From Cyclobacteriaceae bacterium (GTDB lineage Bacteria; Bacteroidota; Bacteroidia; Cytophagales; Cyclobacteriaceae), in contig JAGQYM010000035.1 in the NCBI GenBank assembly GCA_020436085.1, positions 1 to 48,248 on the forward strand: a stretch of DNA of 48,248 bases. The letters run 5' to 3'. Of the stretch, positions 25,044-33,670 are shown in pieces; the stretch's first letter is position 1, and each line of letters opens with the position of its first letter. The position numbers and the translations under genes are program-made. The notes under the pieces are model-generated. The model ran no database searches. It saw only the letters and a program-made list of their open reading frames with translations, and had not been told where the DNA came from.

Positions 25044-26024
25044 TTAGTTTGTGCTACCGTTCGAATAGTACTCGCAGCACCATCTAATTGTCTCTTCGAA
25101 GGGCTTGAACTTCAGTCCGAGCTCATTTATTGCCCGTTGGTTATCATATCGTATTTTCTCTTTTGCTGACCGCGCAGATTGAGCAGTCACAATTGGTGTA
25201 CTTCCTGTCATTGCAGATCTGAGATGTTCAATCCTGGCAGCCATTACAACCAGAGGGCGGGGGACCCTGATCCATGGAGCCCTCTTTCCTAAATGCATGG
25301 CGATAGTGGAGAAGAAGCCTTTAATCTCAATAGCACCGGCACTGGCGATATATCGCTTCCCAGTGGGAGGCATCGAAAGAATTTTAGCAATCATTTCTGC
25401 AACATCTCTTGCGTCAACATAGTTGATCAGCCCATCCGTATAAAACGGACGTTGCTGATACACATATTTAAAGACTTGAGAACTGCTCCTGTTCCAGTCC
25501 GATTGCGACAGGATAATAGAAGGATTGATGATGTCTATTGCAAGACCTTCTTCATAACCGCGATACACCTCAAGCTCTGCTAAGTGCTTTGACTCAGCAT
25601 AGTCTGAATTCAGGACATTATCTGTCCACTTACTTTTCTCATTTACCAGATCAACTCCCTTCTGCCTTCCAAGTGCGGCAATTGAACTAATGTGTAGCAA
25701 TCGAGGTACGTTGGCGAAGAGGCATGCATTGACTACATTTCTTGTGCCTTCTACATTATTTCTTAATAGCAATTCACGATCACTGGGTCTGAAAGACACC
25801 AGAGCTGCTGCATGAATTACTGTCTCAATCTTCTCATCTCGGAAAATTTGCTCAAGTGATTCAGCATCATTAAGGTCAGCATCAAGCCATTTTATATTGA
25901 GATCAGCCAGGTGGGAGATATTCGAAGTTTCTCTTTTTAAGCCGACAATCGATTGATGATCATCAATTAGTCGTTGAATGATTACACTGCCCAAGAGTCC
26001 GCTTGCTCCGGTAATCGCAATCAT
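25044..26024 (-). CDS. NAD-dependent epimerase/dehydratase (extended SDR)
   Basis: The 326-residue protein has the extended short-chain dehydrogenase layout: MIAITGASGLLGSVIIQRL with GxxGxxG at the N terminus, LHISSIAAL carrying the catalytic serine region, and YAESKHLAE with the YxxxK pair. Its substrate is uncertain: family members act on nucleotide sugars, steroids or dihydroflavonols, and the long insertion after YxxxK resembles the latter. As the last gene of the exopolysaccharide operon, overlapping the phosphatase gene by four bases (ATGA), a sugar role is plausible. Confidence 0.85.
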   Translation of the reverse strand: MIAITGASGLLGSVIIQRLIDDHQSIVGLKRETSNISHLADLNIKWLDADLNDAESLEQIFRDEKIETVIHAAALVSFRPSDRELLLRNNVEGTRNVVNACLFANVPRLLHISSIAALGRQKGVDLVNEKSKWTDNVLNSDYAESKHLAELEVYRGYEEGLAIDIINPSIILSQSDWNRSSSQVFKYVYQQRPFYTDGLINYVDARDVAEMIAKILSMPPTGKRYIASAGAIEIKGFFSTIAMHLGKRAPWIRVPRPLVVMAARIEHLRSAMTGSTPIVTAQSARSAKEKIRYDNQRAINELGLKFKPFEETIRWCCEYYSNGSTN

Positions 26025-26758
26025 AATGCAATCAAGGATTGATTCATCAAGGCAAGGTTTGTTGCCTTTACAAAATATTTGTCTTTCGTTGCATCCTTAA
26101 GAATATCCATTTGCATTTGGTTGTGACAGTCACTTCCAAGGAAATCGACCCAACCTTTGCTAATCAACTGCTGTGCAAATTTTTGTATTGGTCTTGAGTA
26201 GGCTCCAACAATTGAAGGTATGTTAATTTGGAACAGAACGCCCCTGTTGCGTAAGTCCTCAGCCTTATTGATATCACCGATTAAATATTGATACCGCTCT
26301 GGATGTGCTAACACCAACTTGTATCCCTTGGTGGTCGCATTGAAGATGAATTCTTTAAGTTGAAAGGGTTCAGTTAGAAAATTTGTTTCAAACAGCAACA
26401 GCTTGTCTCTTAAAGTGAGTAAGGATTCACCATTCTGCACTTTCGACATCAATACCTCATCCAGATAATACTCAGCTGCCGCTTCCAACTCGATGTTAAG
26501 ATCCTTTTTTTTAATGGCATCTTTGACTTCCAGCAATCCATTTGTAATAGAATCTTTGTCGTTTCGGTAGAAGTCGCTCATGATATGAGGAGTTGTAATC
26601 AACTTCTGGTAGCCAAGTTTGGAAAACTGAGTGATCAGGTCAATTGAGTCTTCAAGTGTTTGAACGCCATCATCAAGCCCAGGCAATAAGTGGGAATGCA
26701 TATCTGCCAGAAGAGGTTTGGCAGGTGCAGTTGAATGACGCTTAAAAAAAGAGAACAC
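26021..26758 (-). CDS. CpsB/YwqE-type PHP-domain tyrosine-protein phosphatase
   Basis: The 245-residue protein has the metal-binding PHP motifs: DMHSHLLPGLDDGV, TTPHIMSDFY, AHPERYQYL and LGSDCHN. These define the manganese-dependent CpsB/CapC/YwqE phosphatases that dephosphorylate the tyrosine cluster of bacterial capsule kinases. The kinase gene is immediately upstream and overlaps by one base, so the pair should form the usual phosphorylation cycle controlling polysaccharide assembly. It is cytosolic, and its motifs are intact. Confidence 0.93.
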   Translation of the reverse strand: MFSFFKRHSTAPAKPLLADMHSHLLPGLDDGVQTLEDSIDLITQFSKLGYQKLITTPHIMSDFYRNDKDSITNGLLEVKDAIKKKDLNIELEAAAEYYLDEVLMSKVQNGESLLTLRDKLLLFETNFLTEPFQLKEFIFNATTKGYKLVLAHPERYQYLIGDINKAEDLRNRGVLFQINIPSIVGAYSRPIQKFAQQLISKGWVDFLGSDCHNQMQMDILKDATKDKYFVKATNLALMNQSLIAL

Positions 26759-29079
26759 TATATATTGATGAGATTTCTGATTCCTCGCTTCCGCCCCTGA
26801 TCCTCATAGTATCCATAGCCGTAAGCTTTGCTGTCAGCTGGCAATGCATTGACAACAACGGTTACGTTATTGAGATTGTTTATTTTGACAAGTCGTGAAA
26901 GATCGCGTATAAATTCTTTCTTGGAATAATTTGCTCTGAGTACATAAATCGAAATGTCCGATTTCTTCATCACCATTACACCGTCTGTTACCAGGCCGAC
27001 CGGTGGTGTGTCCATGACAATCAGGTCATACTCATTCTTAAGTTCAACTAACAGTTTTTCAAACGCACCATTGAGCAAAAGCTCAGATGGATTGGGAGGG
27101 TGTGGGCCAGACGGTATGTAGTCGAACGTATCAAGGCTCGTTTTGATGACGCAATCCTTCCAGGCATTTTTATCAATAAGGATAGTGCTGAGTCCTTTTG
27201 ATTTATCCTGAATTTCAAACGGCAAATTGTTCTTGGCCTTTCGCATGTCAAGATCTAACAGCACTACTTTCTTTTTGGAAAGAGCCAACACTCCACTCAG
27301 GTTCATGGCAAGGAACGATTTGCCTTCACCTGCGACAGTAGACGAGACGCAAATTGTTTTTTTGCTATTGCCTGGGGCAAAGAACTCGAGACTGGTGCGC
27401 AGGCTGCGAATGGCTTCTGTGGCCATCGACTTCGGATTGTCCTGCACAATAAGCCCCGACCCATTTACATTCTGGGTAACCGGAATGGAACCAAGAACAG
27501 GTATTTGCGTTATCCTCTCAACTTCATGAACACCGATCACTTTATTGTTGAGTAAGTACGCAATTCCAATAAAGAAGAAGTTCAATACCAAACTCGCCAC
27601 AAGTCCAATTCCTATGATCATCAGTTTTTTTGGCGCTATCGGTTGCACAGGCATTGTAGCATGGGATAGGATTTTGAAGTCTGGTGTATTGCCAGCTTGT
27701 GCAATTTCAAATTGTGCTTTCGCCTGCATCATCGACAGATAGAATTCTTCATATAGTTTGTAGAATCTCTGATTCTTCGAGAACTGGGTGTTCTTGTCGG
27801 GCATTGTGACGAATTCCTTTTCAAGCGACTCTTTTCTCTTGTTGATATCGACAAGGGATTCTAGCCAGGACTTTTTTAGGTTATTAAGCTGATTGAAAGC
27901 TTGATCTTTTAATGCCTTGACCTCGTTCTGCTTTTGTTGAAAGGCAAATGTATTTTCATTGTAGGAAAGAGACAGCCTGTCCCTTTCAGCCGTGAGTTTT
28001 TGAAGTGCCTCAAGATTTGTATTGAGATAGGATGGGAGGAACTGCCTTTGTGTGATTGACAGGCTGCCGTCTTCGGCAGACAACGACTCGATAAGATCAT
28101 TGAGATCAGATAGTCGTTTATTCAGTTCAAATCGCTGTGAATCAATTTTATTAATCAAAAAGATTGTCCGCTTCAGGTCTTCGTCAACGTTGCTGCTCTT
28201 GTTGCGAAGGGTAAAAGACTCAAAGTAATCTTCAAATCCTTCCATTCTATTTTCGATCTGAGATAACTCCTGGTTAAGCCATTCAATCTTTTGTTTGTTG
28301 GCAAGATTTTTTTGCTCGTTGCTGTAGCTGATATACAGTGAATCAATCTTATTCACAATTGTGAATGCCTTTAATGCATTGTAATCCTTAAAAGCAATCT
28401 TGATGGTATTGGCATTGAAGTTGAGTGGCTCTACAGTGATATTGTCCGAAAGATAATCTAGTAGTGATTCGCGGCTGTGTACGATAAAATAGTAGTCATC
28501 GGTTGCTTGTGGATCATAAGTTGAGGATTTGTTAATCTTGAATCGAAAGTCACCGAAAGTAATGTCACTACCAAAAGTTGATTTTGTCGCTGGCCCATCT
28601 TCTCCAAGGCTAACCTCAATCTCATTTGAGTTAGGATTCAAGTCGACATATATAGCTTTGTCTTTTATTGATGATGGAAAGTAAGATGAAACCACTGCGA
28701 TGGGTGAGCTTCTATACTTTTCATCTACCAGCACCTTTCCTATGCTGTAGTAAGCAATCTCCAGATCCAGTGTATCTATTACGCGATTAAGAAAAACTTT
28801 AGATTTGATTTGCTCAATCTCACCGGAGATGATGTTCAAGTTCTGATCTTCAACGAGTGTTTTGATTCCGAGTTCAGTTGCGTCCTGCTTGATTTCGAGC
28901 TTCAGTTCGGATTCTGACTCATAAAGATTTTTTGTCCACCTTATTGTTAAGTATGCTGCTGAGTTAACGGCAACGAAGATTAAAATCATCCAAACGAAAT
29001 TCTTCTTCAGGACAATCTTTAACTTCTCGAAATCGATTCCTTCAATATCTGACGAACTATGATTCATATTAGTTGACAT
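26758..29079 (-). CDS. Exopolysaccharide co-polymerase with tyrosine autokinase domain (Wzc-like)
   Basis: The 773-residue protein starts with a Wzz-type segment and a transmembrane helix (about 30-48), followed by a long periplasmic coiled-coil part with a GNVR-like region. A second helix (about 483-505) leads to a cytosolic BY-kinase domain: Walker A GEGKS at 584-588, Walker A' DLDMRK at 609-614 and Walker B with Asp690 (IVMDTPP). The C-terminal tail has the tyrosine cluster YGYGYY at 753-758, the autophosphorylation site. It drives polymer length control and export with the Wza-like outer-membrane protein, whose gene it overlaps by 11 bases. Confidence 0.94.
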   Translation of the reverse strand: MSTNMNHSSSDIEGIDFEKLKIVLKKNFVWMILIFVAVNSAAYLTIRWTKNLYESESELKLEIKQDATELGIKTLVEDQNLNIISGEIEQIKSKVFLNRVIDTLDLEIAYYSIGKVLVDEKYRSSPIAVVSSYFPSSIKDKAIYVDLNPNSNEIEVSLGEDGPATKSTFGSDITFGDFRFKINKSSTYDPQATDDYYFIVHSRESLLDYLSDNITVEPLNFNANTIKIAFKDYNALKAFTIVNKIDSLYISYSNEQKNLANKQKIEWLNQELSQIENRMEGFEDYFESFTLRNKSSNVDEDLKRTIFLINKIDSQRFELNKRLSDLNDLIESLSAEDGSLSITQRQFLPSYLNTNLEALQKLTAERDRLSLSYNENTFAFQQKQNEVKALKDQAFNQLNNLKKSWLESLVDINKRKESLEKEFVTMPDKNTQFSKNQRFYKLYEEFYLSMMQAKAQFEIAQAGNTPDFKILSHATMPVQPIAPKKLMIIGIGLVASLVLNFFFIGIAYLLNNKVIGVHEVERITQIPVLGSIPVTQNVNGSGLIVQDNPKSMATEAIRSLRTSLEFFAPGNSKKTICVSSTVAGEGKSFLAMNLSGVLALSKKKVVLLDLDMRKAKNNLPFEIQDKSKGLSTILIDKNAWKDCVIKTSLDTFDYIPSGPHPPNPSELLLNGAFEKLLVELKNEYDLIVMDTPPVGLVTDGVMVMKKSDISIYVLRANYSKKEFIRDLSRLVKINNLNNVTVVVNALPADSKAYGYGYYEDQGRKRGIRNLINI

Positions 29080-29824
29080 TGAGGATAATCACGATCAGTG
29101 ATGCCAAGCTCACCACCACACTAAGTAAGGTGCCGTAGTCTCTTGTCGCTTCACTCAAAGGTTTTCTTACAGGCTCCACATATATAATGTCCCCTGGTTG
29201 GATAATCATATCTCCTTTCTGGTAACCATCTATAGTTGTGAGATCAACCAAAAAGGTCTCCTTGTCACGAAGCACTCTGATATTATGCGCTTTCGCATTG
29301 TTATCGATACCCTTTCCAAGGGCCAGCACTTCTGAAAGCTTCATGTTTTGGCTTTCAAGAGGAATGATTTGTCCACCAGAAGCGCCAAGAAGAATGGCTC
29401 TTTTGTTCACAAAACTTGTCACCACAAATGGATCCTTGAAATACCGGGCATATTCTTTTTGAATTTCAATTTCTGCGCTTCTTAACGTAAGACCTTCAAG
29501 GGCTATTTCACCAATCATCGGTAGTCTTACCTTGCCATCAGTGGCCACCAAATAGTGTATTTCGTCTCTCTCACGATTTGTATTCACATTACCGCGCGTC
29601 ATTTCAGGGTTAGGGTCAATCAATCTTTCCCCACTGTTCGAAAATACATCGACTTTTAAAACATCATTTTTCTGAATCGCGTAGTCCGTACCGACTGAAG
29701 TACCAGAATCTGCTCCGTGGAAGCCCTCAGGCGTCTGAAACATGATATTTTGTTTGTAAGACGAGCAAGAAATCACTAGCAGGCTGGCTGCTGCCCAAAA
29801 CCATCTTCTTAAGTAACTACTCAA
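29069..29824 (-). CDS. Polysaccharide export lipoprotein (Wza/SLBB family)
   Basis: The 251-residue protein has a lipoprotein signal (LLVISC, Cys20), a polysaccharide export domain (YAIQKNDVLKVDVFSNSG, then VRLPMIGEIALEGLTLRSAE), and one SLBB-like part (ILLGASGGQIIPLESQNMKLSEVLALG). A C-terminal hydrophobic helix (LLSVVVSLASLIVIILNVN) replaces Wza's amphipathic barrel helix. It should form the outer-membrane exit ring working with the Wzc-like kinase. Wza of Escherichia coli is longer (about 380 residues); this shorter form is common in Bacteroidota. Confidence 0.92.
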   Translation of the reverse strand: MSSYLRRWFWAAASLLVISCSSYKQNIMFQTPEGFHGADSGTSVGTDYAIQKNDVLKVDVFSNSGERLIDPNPEMTRGNVNTNRERDEIHYLVATDGKVRLPMIGEIALEGLTLRSAEIEIQKEYARYFKDPFVVTSFVNKRAILLGASGGQIIPLESQNMKLSEVLALGKGIDNNAKAHNIRVLRDKETFLVDLTTIDGYQKGDMIIQPGDIIYVEPVRKPLSEATRDYGTLLSVVVSLASLIVIILNVN

Positions 29825-29838
29825 AACACCCTAATTTA

Positions 29839-30396
29839 TCAGGGTGAAATTACAGATTTTATTAATAAGTCATCCAGTGAAGGGAGGGACCGGTCTTTTT
29901 CAGAAAGGATTGGGTGCTCAACCTTCCAGTCGAGCTTCAATGTAGGATCATTCCATTTTATACCCGCTTCATGCCCGGGGTGATATTCGCTGGAACACTT
30001 ATAAAAAAATATCGCATCTTCAAGTGCTGCGAAGCCATGAGCAAAGCCTTCAGGTACATATAGCATCCGCTTGGAGTGCTCATCCAAAATGCAACTGTGA
30101 GTTTTGCCAAAAGTATCAGAGCCCTTGCGGAGGTCAACGACAATGTCGATTACTTTGCCCTTCAACACGGCTACGAGTTTTGCCTGCTGATGAGGGGCAA
30201 GTTGCAAATGAAGACCGCGTATAACACCCTTTTTAGAAGAGGATAAATTGTCCTGAACGAATTTTACTTCTGGGGCAATTGACTTGAATGCGCTGGATTT
30301 ATAAACCTCAAGAAACCAACCTCGCTCATCACCATGAGCCTTGGGTAAAATTTCTACTAGACCCTCGATCGGGGTTTTGATAATCTCCATCCTCAA
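29839..30396 (-). CDS. rfbC: dTDP-4-dehydrorhamnose 3,5-epimerase
   Basis: The 185-residue protein has the RmlC cupin pattern: DERGWFLEVYKS, FVQDNLSSSKKGVIRGLHLQ with the catalytic His, VDLRKGSDTFGK, and LYVPEGFAHGF, followed by the aromatic FFYKCSSEYHPGHEAGIKWNDP. It makes the last intermediate before dTDP-L-rhamnose. The other rhamnose genes (rmlA, rmlB, rmlD) are not in the window. A start two codons later (second Met) is possible. It lies between the glycosyltransferase (10 bases upstream) and the Wza-like gene (14 bases downstream). Confidence 0.93.
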   Translation of the reverse strand: MRMEIIKTPIEGLVEILPKAHGDERGWFLEVYKSSAFKSIAPEVKFVQDNLSSSKKGVIRGLHLQLAPHQQAKLVAVLKGKVIDIVVDLRKGSDTFGKTHSCILDEHSKRMLYVPEGFAHGFAALEDAIFFYKCSSEYHPGHEAGIKWNDPTLKLDWKVEHPILSEKDRSLPSLDDLLIKSVISP

Positions 30397-30406
30397 AAAT
30401 AGGGAA

Positions 30407-31516
30407 TCAGGCGACTTTTAGACCGGAAAGGGTTTGAAGGTATTTTTCAATAACAACCCCTTCATTGTATTCACTCTCCATCTTTGACCTGCCATTGCGG
30501 CCATAGGCTTCCAGGCGATCATCACTGGAATTGGCCATTTCAGTCATTTTCGAAGCCAAGTCATCTACATCCTTAATCTTACACAGCAGACCGTTGTATT
30601 GATCTTTAACCACATGGTGGCATCCGGGGACGTCAGTAGCCACAATTGGCTTAGCTGAGCTTGCCGCTTCCAGCAAAGTTCTTGGTGCTCCTTCACGATA
30701 AGAGGGGAGTACAACGCAGTCAGCATTTTGAATAAAAGAACGTACGTCATCTGTTGTGCCAAGATATTCAACGGTGCCTTCGTTTATCCACTGTTCAATC
30801 ACTTTTTCTTTGATTCCCCTTGCGTGCTGTGGGTCCTTTGCACCGAGTATCTGATATCGGGCATTAAGACCGGAAGAACGAAGTTTTTTAACCGCCTCGA
30901 TGTATTCTAAAATCCCTTTGTCGGTGATCAGCCTTGAGATCAGCAAAAAAGTGAAAGACTCATTCCGTTTGAATTGAACTGGCTTGAATCGTTCCAGATC
31001 AATGCCGGATCCAGGGATAAGATCTACTCTTTGATCATCAACCAGTTTCCGTCTCACAAACAAGTTGAGGTCGTCAGCATTTTGAAAGAATACTTTTTGG
31101 GGGTATTTGAAGGCAATCTTGTACAAACCAATCGCAATTGCTGACACAAGATTATTTTTTAGGAAAACGGTACCTAGCCCGCAGACATTATTAATCACTG
31201 GAATGCCGAGCATGGTAGCTGCAAGGGTTCCATATACGTTGGGCTTTACAGTATAATGAAGTACTGCTTCTGGTTTGATCTTGCGATAGATTGACCACAG
31301 CTCAACTATCAGGGCAAAATCTTTGATCGGATTGGCACCTCGGCTATCCATCCTCACTTTATGATGGATACAACCGGCCTCAACCAGATGATGGGTATAT
31401 TTATCGACAGGGGCCACCGTATGCACCTCGTAACCCTTTGCTAATAAGGCTTTTACAAAGTTCATTCGGAAATTGTAGATGTTCCAGGAGGTATTTAAGA
31501 CGATCGCAATTTTCAT
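30407..31516 (-). CDS. Family 4-like glycosyltransferase
   Basis: From the ATG at 31516 (MKIAIVLNTSWNIYNFRMNF) the protein is 369 residues; a start five codons upstream is less likely. It is a GT-B enzyme: an N-terminal acceptor domain (GYEVHTVAPVDKYTHHL), then the C-terminal donor domain with FTFLLISRLITDKGILEYIEA and the E-x7-E-type segment PSYREGAPRTLLEAASSAKPIVATDVPG. It should add one sugar to a lipid-linked or polymer acceptor. It is first in the exopolysaccharide operon and lies just behind a leader hairpin at 31532-31560. Confidence 0.9.
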   Translation of the reverse strand: MKIAIVLNTSWNIYNFRMNFVKALLAKGYEVHTVAPVDKYTHHLVEAGCIHHKVRMDSRGANPIKDFALIVELWSIYRKIKPEAVLHYTVKPNVYGTLAATMLGIPVINNVCGLGTVFLKNNLVSAIAIGLYKIAFKYPQKVFFQNADDLNLFVRRKLVDDQRVDLIPGSGIDLERFKPVQFKRNESFTFLLISRLITDKGILEYIEAVKKLRSSGLNARYQILGAKDPQHARGIKEKVIEQWINEGTVEYLGTTDDVRSFIQNADCVVLPSYREGAPRTLLEAASSAKPIVATDVPGCHHVVKDQYNGLLCKIKDVDDLASKMTEMANSSDDRLEAYGRNGRSKMESEYNEGVVIEKYLQTLSGLKVA

Positions 31517-31531
31517 GGGCCAACAAGACAT

Positions 31532-31560
31532 TTCTTTAGCTCAACTCGCTAGCTAAAGAA
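31532..31560. promoter_or_regulatory. Hairpin-forming inverted repeat in the exopolysaccharide operon leader
   Basis: TTCTTTAGCT (31532-31541) and AGCTAAAGAA (31551-31560) form a perfect 10-base inverted repeat with a 9-base spacer. It ends 15 bases upstream of the glycosyltransferase ATG (31516) on the minus strand. It has no T-run, so it is an operator or leader hairpin rather than a terminator; the function is unknown. The rest of 31561-31729 is AT-rich. Confidence 0.42.
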
Positions 31561-31607
31561 CAATAATATTAAGTTCAAAAAAGTAACCTCAATCCTCAAT
31601 AGTAATG

Positions 31608-31615
31608 TAAGTTTG
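31608..31615 (+). promoter_or_regulatory. Possible -7 box (TAAGTTTG) for hflX
   Basis: TAAGTTTG fits TAnnTTTG, but the triplet 19 bases upstream is ACC, not TTG. The distance to the hflX ATG at 31730 (about 110 bases) is long, so this is a weak call. Confidence 0.25.
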
Positions 31616-31729
31616 ATGTACTATATCCTGTAAAAATAGAAAAAAGTAACACGGTTTTGCCAAACTATTTGGATATAAATTGAGTTAGATACAGTTCATT
31701 ATTTGAGCGGAGAAATATTAGGATTTAAG

Positions 31730-32938
31730 ATGACGGAAAAGGTAGTAAAGAAAGCAGTGCTGGTGGCGATTGAAGCAGGAAGAACAAGTTCGGAGGAAAC
31801 TACTGAACACCTGGATGAACTTGCTTTCTTAGCAGAGACGGCAGGAATTGAGACAGTGGAACGGTATGTGCAAAAGCTTCCCCATCCTGATAGCAGAAGC
31901 TATGTTGGCAAGGGTAAGTTTGCGGAGATTAAAAACTTTGTATTTGAGAATGAAATTGACGTGGTCATTTTTGATGATGACCTGAGTCCATCTCAGCTTC
32001 GCAATATTGAAAAAGAACTGAATCCAAAAGAGCGTGAGACCAAAGTCAGGATATATGACAGGAGTTTGCTGATTTTGGACATTTTCTTGCTGAGAGCACA
32101 AACGGCACAGGCACGCACACAGGTCGAATTGGCGATGAATCAATATCTCTTGCCGCGTCTTACCCGTATGTGGACTCACCTTGAGAGGCAGCGTGGTGGA
32201 ACGGGAACCCGCGGTGGTGCCGGGGAAAAGGAGATTGAGACTGATAGAAGAAATATTCGCCACCAGATATCGATTCTGAAGAGTGAACTGGAGAAAATAG
32301 ATCGTCAAAGGCAAACACAGCGTAAGTCAAGAAGTAACGTAGTGCGGGTTTCCCTGGTTGGTTATACAAACGTGGGTAAGTCGACCCTGATGAATCTTTT
32401 TTCGAAAGCCAATGTGAAGGCCGAGGATAAACTTTTTGCAACAGTGGATGCAACGGTTCGGAAAGTGGTGATAGAGAATATTCCATTCCTTCTTTCAGAC
32501 ACAGTTGGGTTTATTCGCAAACTGCCGCATCATTTAATTGAGTCATTCAAATCTACCTTGGATGAGGTAAGAGAATCGGATATCCTTCTTCATGTGGTGG
32601 ATGTTGCCCATCCGTTTCACGACAATCATATTCAGGTGGTATCTAAAACACTTAACGAAATTGGAGCTGGAGAAATCCCGGTGATTTTGATCCTCAATAA
32701 GATTGACCTTTGGCGACAATCTCATCCCGAGACGGAGATTGGTGACCTGATGAATTATTATAAGACGCTGGGTTTTGCGGATGTAGTTCCGGTCTCAGCC
32801 ATCACAAAGGAGAATCTCGAGGCATTGAGATCAGTTATTATTGAGGCCGTTAAAAAGAAGCATTTAATGATTTATCCGAACTACCTCAACGGGAATACTT
32901 ATGAGTCGATCAGTTCTGATCATTCAGTTGAAAGCTAG
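31730..32938 (+). CDS. hflX: Ribosome-associated GTPase HflX
   Basis: From the ATG at 31730 the protein is 402 residues; the frame opens 27 bases upstream with a TTG. It has the HflX N-terminal domain (YVGKGKFAEIKNFV at 58-71), the coiled linker with the Gly-rich ERQRGGTGTRGGAGEKEIE (152-170), and the GTPase motifs GYTNVGKS at 211-218, DTVGFIRKLPHHLIESF and NKID. HflX splits stalled or hibernating ribosomes under stress. Length and motifs are typical. The tRNA-Arg promoter starts inside its last codons. Confidence 0.95.
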   Translation: MTEKVVKKAVLVAIEAGRTSSEETTEHLDELAFLAETAGIETVERYVQKLPHPDSRSYVGKGKFAEIKNFVFENEIDVVIFDDDLSPSQLRNIEKELNPKERETKVRIYDRSLLILDIFLLRAQTAQARTQVELAMNQYLLPRLTRMWTHLERQRGGTGTRGGAGEKEIETDRRNIRHQISILKSELEKIDRQRQTQRKSRSNVVRVSLVGYTNVGKSTLMNLFSKANVKAEDKLFATVDATVRKVVIENIPFLLSDTVGFIRKLPHHLIESFKSTLDEVRESDILLHVVDVAHPFHDNHIQVVSKTLNEIGAGEIPVILILNKIDLWRQSHPETEIGDLMNYYKTLGFADVVPVSAITKENLEALRSVIIEAVKKKHLMIYPNYLNGNTYESISSDHSVES

Positions 32939-32957
32939 CCCAGTTTTTCTAAATTTG
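32928..32957 (+). promoter_or_regulatory. tRNA-Arg promoter
   Basis: TTG at 32928-32930, exactly 19 bases, then TAAATTTG at 32950-32957: a full match to the Bacteroidota promoter, 24 bases before the tRNA. Its -33 element lies inside the last codons of hflX. Confidence 0.75.
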
Positions 32958-32981
32958 CTGCCCTATTCACCTCTGGGAAAT

Positions 32982-33056
32982 GGCCCCGTAGTTCAATGGA
33001 TAGAATAGAAGTTTCCTAAACTTTTGATACAGGTTCGATTCCTGTCGGGGCTACCA
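32982..33056 (+). tRNA. tRNA-Arg (anticodon CCT), CCA encoded
   Basis: The cloverleaf closes fully: acceptor GGCCCCG with CGGGGCT (first pair G-U), D-stem GTTC/GAAT, anticodon stem GAAGT/ACTTT with loop TTCCTAA (anticodon CCT, reading AGG), a 4-base variable region and T-stem ACAGG/CCTGT with loop TTCGATT. Discriminator A is followed by an encoded CCA. It stands alone between a matching promoter and a terminator. Confidence 0.96.
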
Positions 33057-33086
33057 AAGGGCAAATCAAAATATTTGCCCTTTTTT
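33056..33086 (+). terminator. Rho-independent terminator of tRNA-Arg
   Basis: AAAGGGCAAAT (33056-33066) pairs with ATTTGCCCTTT (33073-33083) around CAAAAT and runs into TTTTTT. It begins right at the CCA end. Confidence 0.88.
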
Positions 33087-33129
33087 GTGCTTTAAATTCT
33101 CTAAAAGAAAGAGTTCGTTCCACCATTTT

Positions 33130-33645
33130 CTAACTCTTGTGCCTCGATAAACTTTCAAGTAAGAGTCTTTCTATTGTCTGTCCGTGTTTCTTATACCAGC
33201 AGGTCCAAACATCTTCTGCCCATTCCCTTACATTCCTTTCGTGCTCCTCCTGGCTTGTTGCGTTTAAAACATCAATAACTGTTTTTCGCCCGTTTGGAAC
33301 AGGGGGTTCCAACCAACTAAATTTTAAATCCTTCCCTAAAATCTCGCTTATCCTTTCAGTGGCTTCCTTTCCACTAGTATTTTTTACAAGCACAAAGTAT
33401 AAACCCGCCAAGTGACCATTTACTGATTGAATTGCCTGCCGTCCAGGTTGCCCTGGATGCTGAACCGCATAGGTGTCAACCGTTAGTCTATGTGTGAGTT
33501 CGGGGTAGTTATATTCACTATATTCCTTTACTAAAATTTGTCCGTACAAATTCCAGCAGCCTTGCGTTGTACCGATGTATTTGTGAGGTTGCCCCGCAAT
33601 ATCTTCCACTACAGCGGCACATCCATGACAAATTACCTTCTTCAA
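33130..33645 (-). CDS. DUF5946 family protein
   Basis: The 171-residue protein matches DUF5946 by its opening (CHGCAAVVED), then PHKYIGTTQGCWNLYGQIL and the very characteristic HRLTVDTYAVQHPG at about 52-65. The central LAGLYFVLV and the late HERNVREWAEDVWTCWYKKH also fit the family. The N-terminal CxxC may bind metal, though only one pair is visible. Function is unknown. It is a single gene between the tRNA terminator and the alpha/beta hydrolase, 25 bases from the latter's stop. Confidence 0.82.
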   Translation of the reverse strand: MKKVICHGCAAVVEDIAGQPHKYIGTTQGCWNLYGQILVKEYSEYNYPELTHRLTVDTYAVQHPGQPGRQAIQSVNGHLAGLYFVLVKNTSGKEATERISEILGKDLKFSWLEPPVPNGRKTVIDVLNATSQEEHERNVREWAEDVWTCWYKKHGQTIERLLLESLSRHKS

Positions 33646-33670
33646 ATTCTAGTCTTTAAACGTCACTGAG

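Noticed and set aside
25044-31516. Possible horizontally acquired capsule island
   Set aside because: There are no mobile-element genes, tRNA boundary or obvious base-composition change at the borders, and the flanking genes look like normal chromosome.
31703-31729. TTG-initiated N-terminal extension of HflX
   Set aside because: An ATG nine codons later begins where the conserved protein begins; the extension has no support.
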